Assembly: GCA_038202665.1 (NCBI GenBank)
Contig: JBBRES010000141.1
Span: forward strand, 1-6,622
DNA: 6,622 nucleotides
Direction of reading: 5' to 3'
DNA from: Kapaibacterium sp038202665
GTDB taxonomy: Bacteria; Bacteroidota; Ignavibacteria; Kapaibacteriales; Kapaibacteriaceae
Below are positions 5,738 through 6,622 of the stretch, piece after piece (position 1 is the stretch's first letter; each line of letters starts with the position of its first letter). The translations under genes were made by a program, and so were the position numbers. Under the pieces are notes generated by a model, which ran no database searches, had not been told where the DNA came from, and saw only the letters and a program-made list of their open reading frames with translations.

Positions 5738-6028
5738 TCACGGTAAAGGCTGCTTCCAGGCACGCTCAAGGTACTGTCCCATTTTGTCCAGTTCCTCTGT
5801 TACGTAGTGCAGGTCTTTTGAATTCTGCTCTTGTACGTCGTGATAGCGTTCGGCAATGTTCAAGGCAGCTAACAAAGCAAGCGTTGGCGTTGATTGTTCG
5901 CGCAACGTTTGCTGAAGCTGCTGAATCTGGAGATTTACTTCCCGGACAGACTTCTTGATCTTCTCTTCGTTGTCTCCACGAAGAGTAAGGTCTTTTCCAC
6001 CGATATGTACTCGTATCGCTTTCGACAT
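5738..6028 (-). CDS. zapA: Cell division protein ZapA
   Basis: A 96-residue FtsZ-ring-associated protein that cross-links and stabilises FtsZ filaments at mid-cell. The N-terminal globular part has the family pattern (IRVHIGGKDLTLRGDNEEKI, residues 5-24, then VREVNLQI), followed by LALLAALNIAERYHDV (50-65), the usual ALNIA core leading into the C-terminal helix. Length fits the family (about 90-110). ATG 6028 is the natural start because the first beta strand begins at once; the Shine-Dalgarno is weak. It lies 40 nt after the coiled-coil gene and precedes the structured RNA and rny, an order I recall from Bacteroidota genomes. Confidence 0.92.
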   Translation of the reverse strand: MSKAIRVHIGGKDLTLRGDNEEKIKKSVREVNLQIQQLQQTLREQSTPTLALLAALNIAERYHDVQEQNSKDLHYVTEELDKMGQYLERAWKQPLP

Positions 6029-6068
6029 TTGGGCCGCTCAGCGTTGTCGATGACTTGTTTGTATCAAT

Positions 6069-6622
6069 TTACAAAAGTTCGGCCAGCTTCTGTGCAACCA
6101 GATCGATGCGATCTGCAAGTGCCTTGGCCTCTTCTTCTGTCATATACGGCGTAACCGCCTTGCTCCCTGCCGCCATGCCAAAGAGTGGTACCTGACCCTC
6201 CATCGAAGGGTCTTCTAGGTAGGCCACGCCGGCTGCGCGGTACTTGTTCACCACGGACATGGTGCGCTCGAGTTCGGCCCGAAGCTCTGCATGCGACTCT
6301 TCCAACTCTGCGATGCGCTCCTGCGCTTCTGCATACCGCTGGGCCACCACGTCAAGCTCGTCCACGCGCGCGCGCAACGCCTCGCGCTCCAGAATCACCT
6401 GCTCCACGTCCGCATGCGGCTGAGCATGCACGGACTGACGTGACTCCTGCTCCATGAGCATCACCACACGCAATTCCTGCAACGCCGTCGTTCGCGACTC
6501 AAGTTCTACGCGCATCTGCATCAACTGCAATGTCAACTCCGCCACTTCTTCCTGCGTCGCCACATCACGGTGAAGTTGACTCGCTACTTCTAAATCCTCA
6601 CTTCTCACTTGACTTCTCACTT
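6069..6622 (-). CDS. Coiled-coil protein upstream of zapA, open at the right edge
   Basis: The frame has no stop up to the window end; the visible part is at least 183 residues. From about residue 10 to 140 it is a nearly unbroken Leu/Glu/Arg/Ala heptad pattern (ELTLQLMQMRVELE, VILEREALRARVDELDVVAQ, ERIAELEESHAELRAELE). It then has a short non-helical stretch (YLEDPSMEGQVPLFGMAAG) and a C-terminal helix (EEEAKALADRIDLVAQKLAELL). There is no membrane segment or signal in view. Its position just before zapA makes a divisome role (ZapB-like coiled coil) plausible, but that is inference only; I do not recognise the family. The first visible codons (VRSQVRSE) are heptamer repeat, with a possible GTG start at 6620 or 6608. 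The true start may lie in the repeat or beyond the window. Confidence 0.75.
   Translation of the reverse strand, partial: VRSQVRSEDLEVASQLHRDVATQEEVAELTLQLMQMRVELESRTTALQELRVVMLMEQESRQSVHAQPHADVEQVILEREALRARVDELDVVAQRYAEAQERIAELEESHAELRAELERTMSVVNKYRAAGVAYLEDPSMEGQVPLFGMAAGSKAVTPYMTEEEAKALADRIDLVAQKLAELL
6597..6622 (-). repeat. Inverted copy of the heptamer repeat, translated in the coiled-coil frame
   Basis: On the minus strand this reads (A)AGTGAGA-AGTCA-AGTGAGA-AGTGAG, identical over 26 nt to 2715-2740 of the large array but in the opposite orientation, including the rare 5-mer unit AGTCA. It probably continues beyond the window. Confidence 0.9.

Overview
The window looks like a chromosomal piece of a moderate-GC bacterium from the Bacteroidota/Chlorobiota (FCB) side of the tree; a Kapabacteria- or Ignavibacteria-like lineage is possible but unproven. 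Three things point there: promoters of the TTTG-N19-TAnnTTTG type, a 30-residue COX24/bS22-like ribosomal mini-protein of the kind common in Bacteroidota, and the order coiled-coil gene - zapA - rny. No transposase, integrase, tRNA, rRNA or CRISPR array is visible.

Left part (1-1556): the 5' end of uppS (undecaprenyl diphosphate synthase) reads leftward off the window. Divergent from it is a three-gene operon: an HU/IHF-type DNA-binding protein (TTG start), a membrane-anchored TPR protein whose start overlaps the HU stop, and the 30-aa bS22-like protein. A textbook rho-independent terminator closes it. Both directions carry a TAnnTTTG -7 element.

Middle (1573-3639): an EamA/DMT-family transporter (+) and a SUKH-4-like protein (-) converge on a 195-bp array of degenerate 7-bp units (AGTGAGA).

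Right part (3735-6622), all on the minus strand and read right to left: a coiled-coil protein (open at the window edge), zapA (cell division), a 333-bp gap that folds into a roughly 254-nt structured RNA with an 18-bp closing stem (6S RNA candidate), then rny (ribonuclease Y) and a strong hairpin-T8 terminator. The heptamer repeat reappears, inverted, at the very right edge, where it is translated as part of the coiled-coil reading frame.

The gene content is mostly core housekeeping: cell-wall lipid carrier synthesis, nucleoid architecture, ribosome, divisome and RNA decay. The unusual elements are the structured RNA upstream of rny, the hairpin that pairs with the rny Shine-Dalgarno and competes with the foot of that RNA, the dispersed heptamer array, and an orphan SUKH-like gene beside the array.
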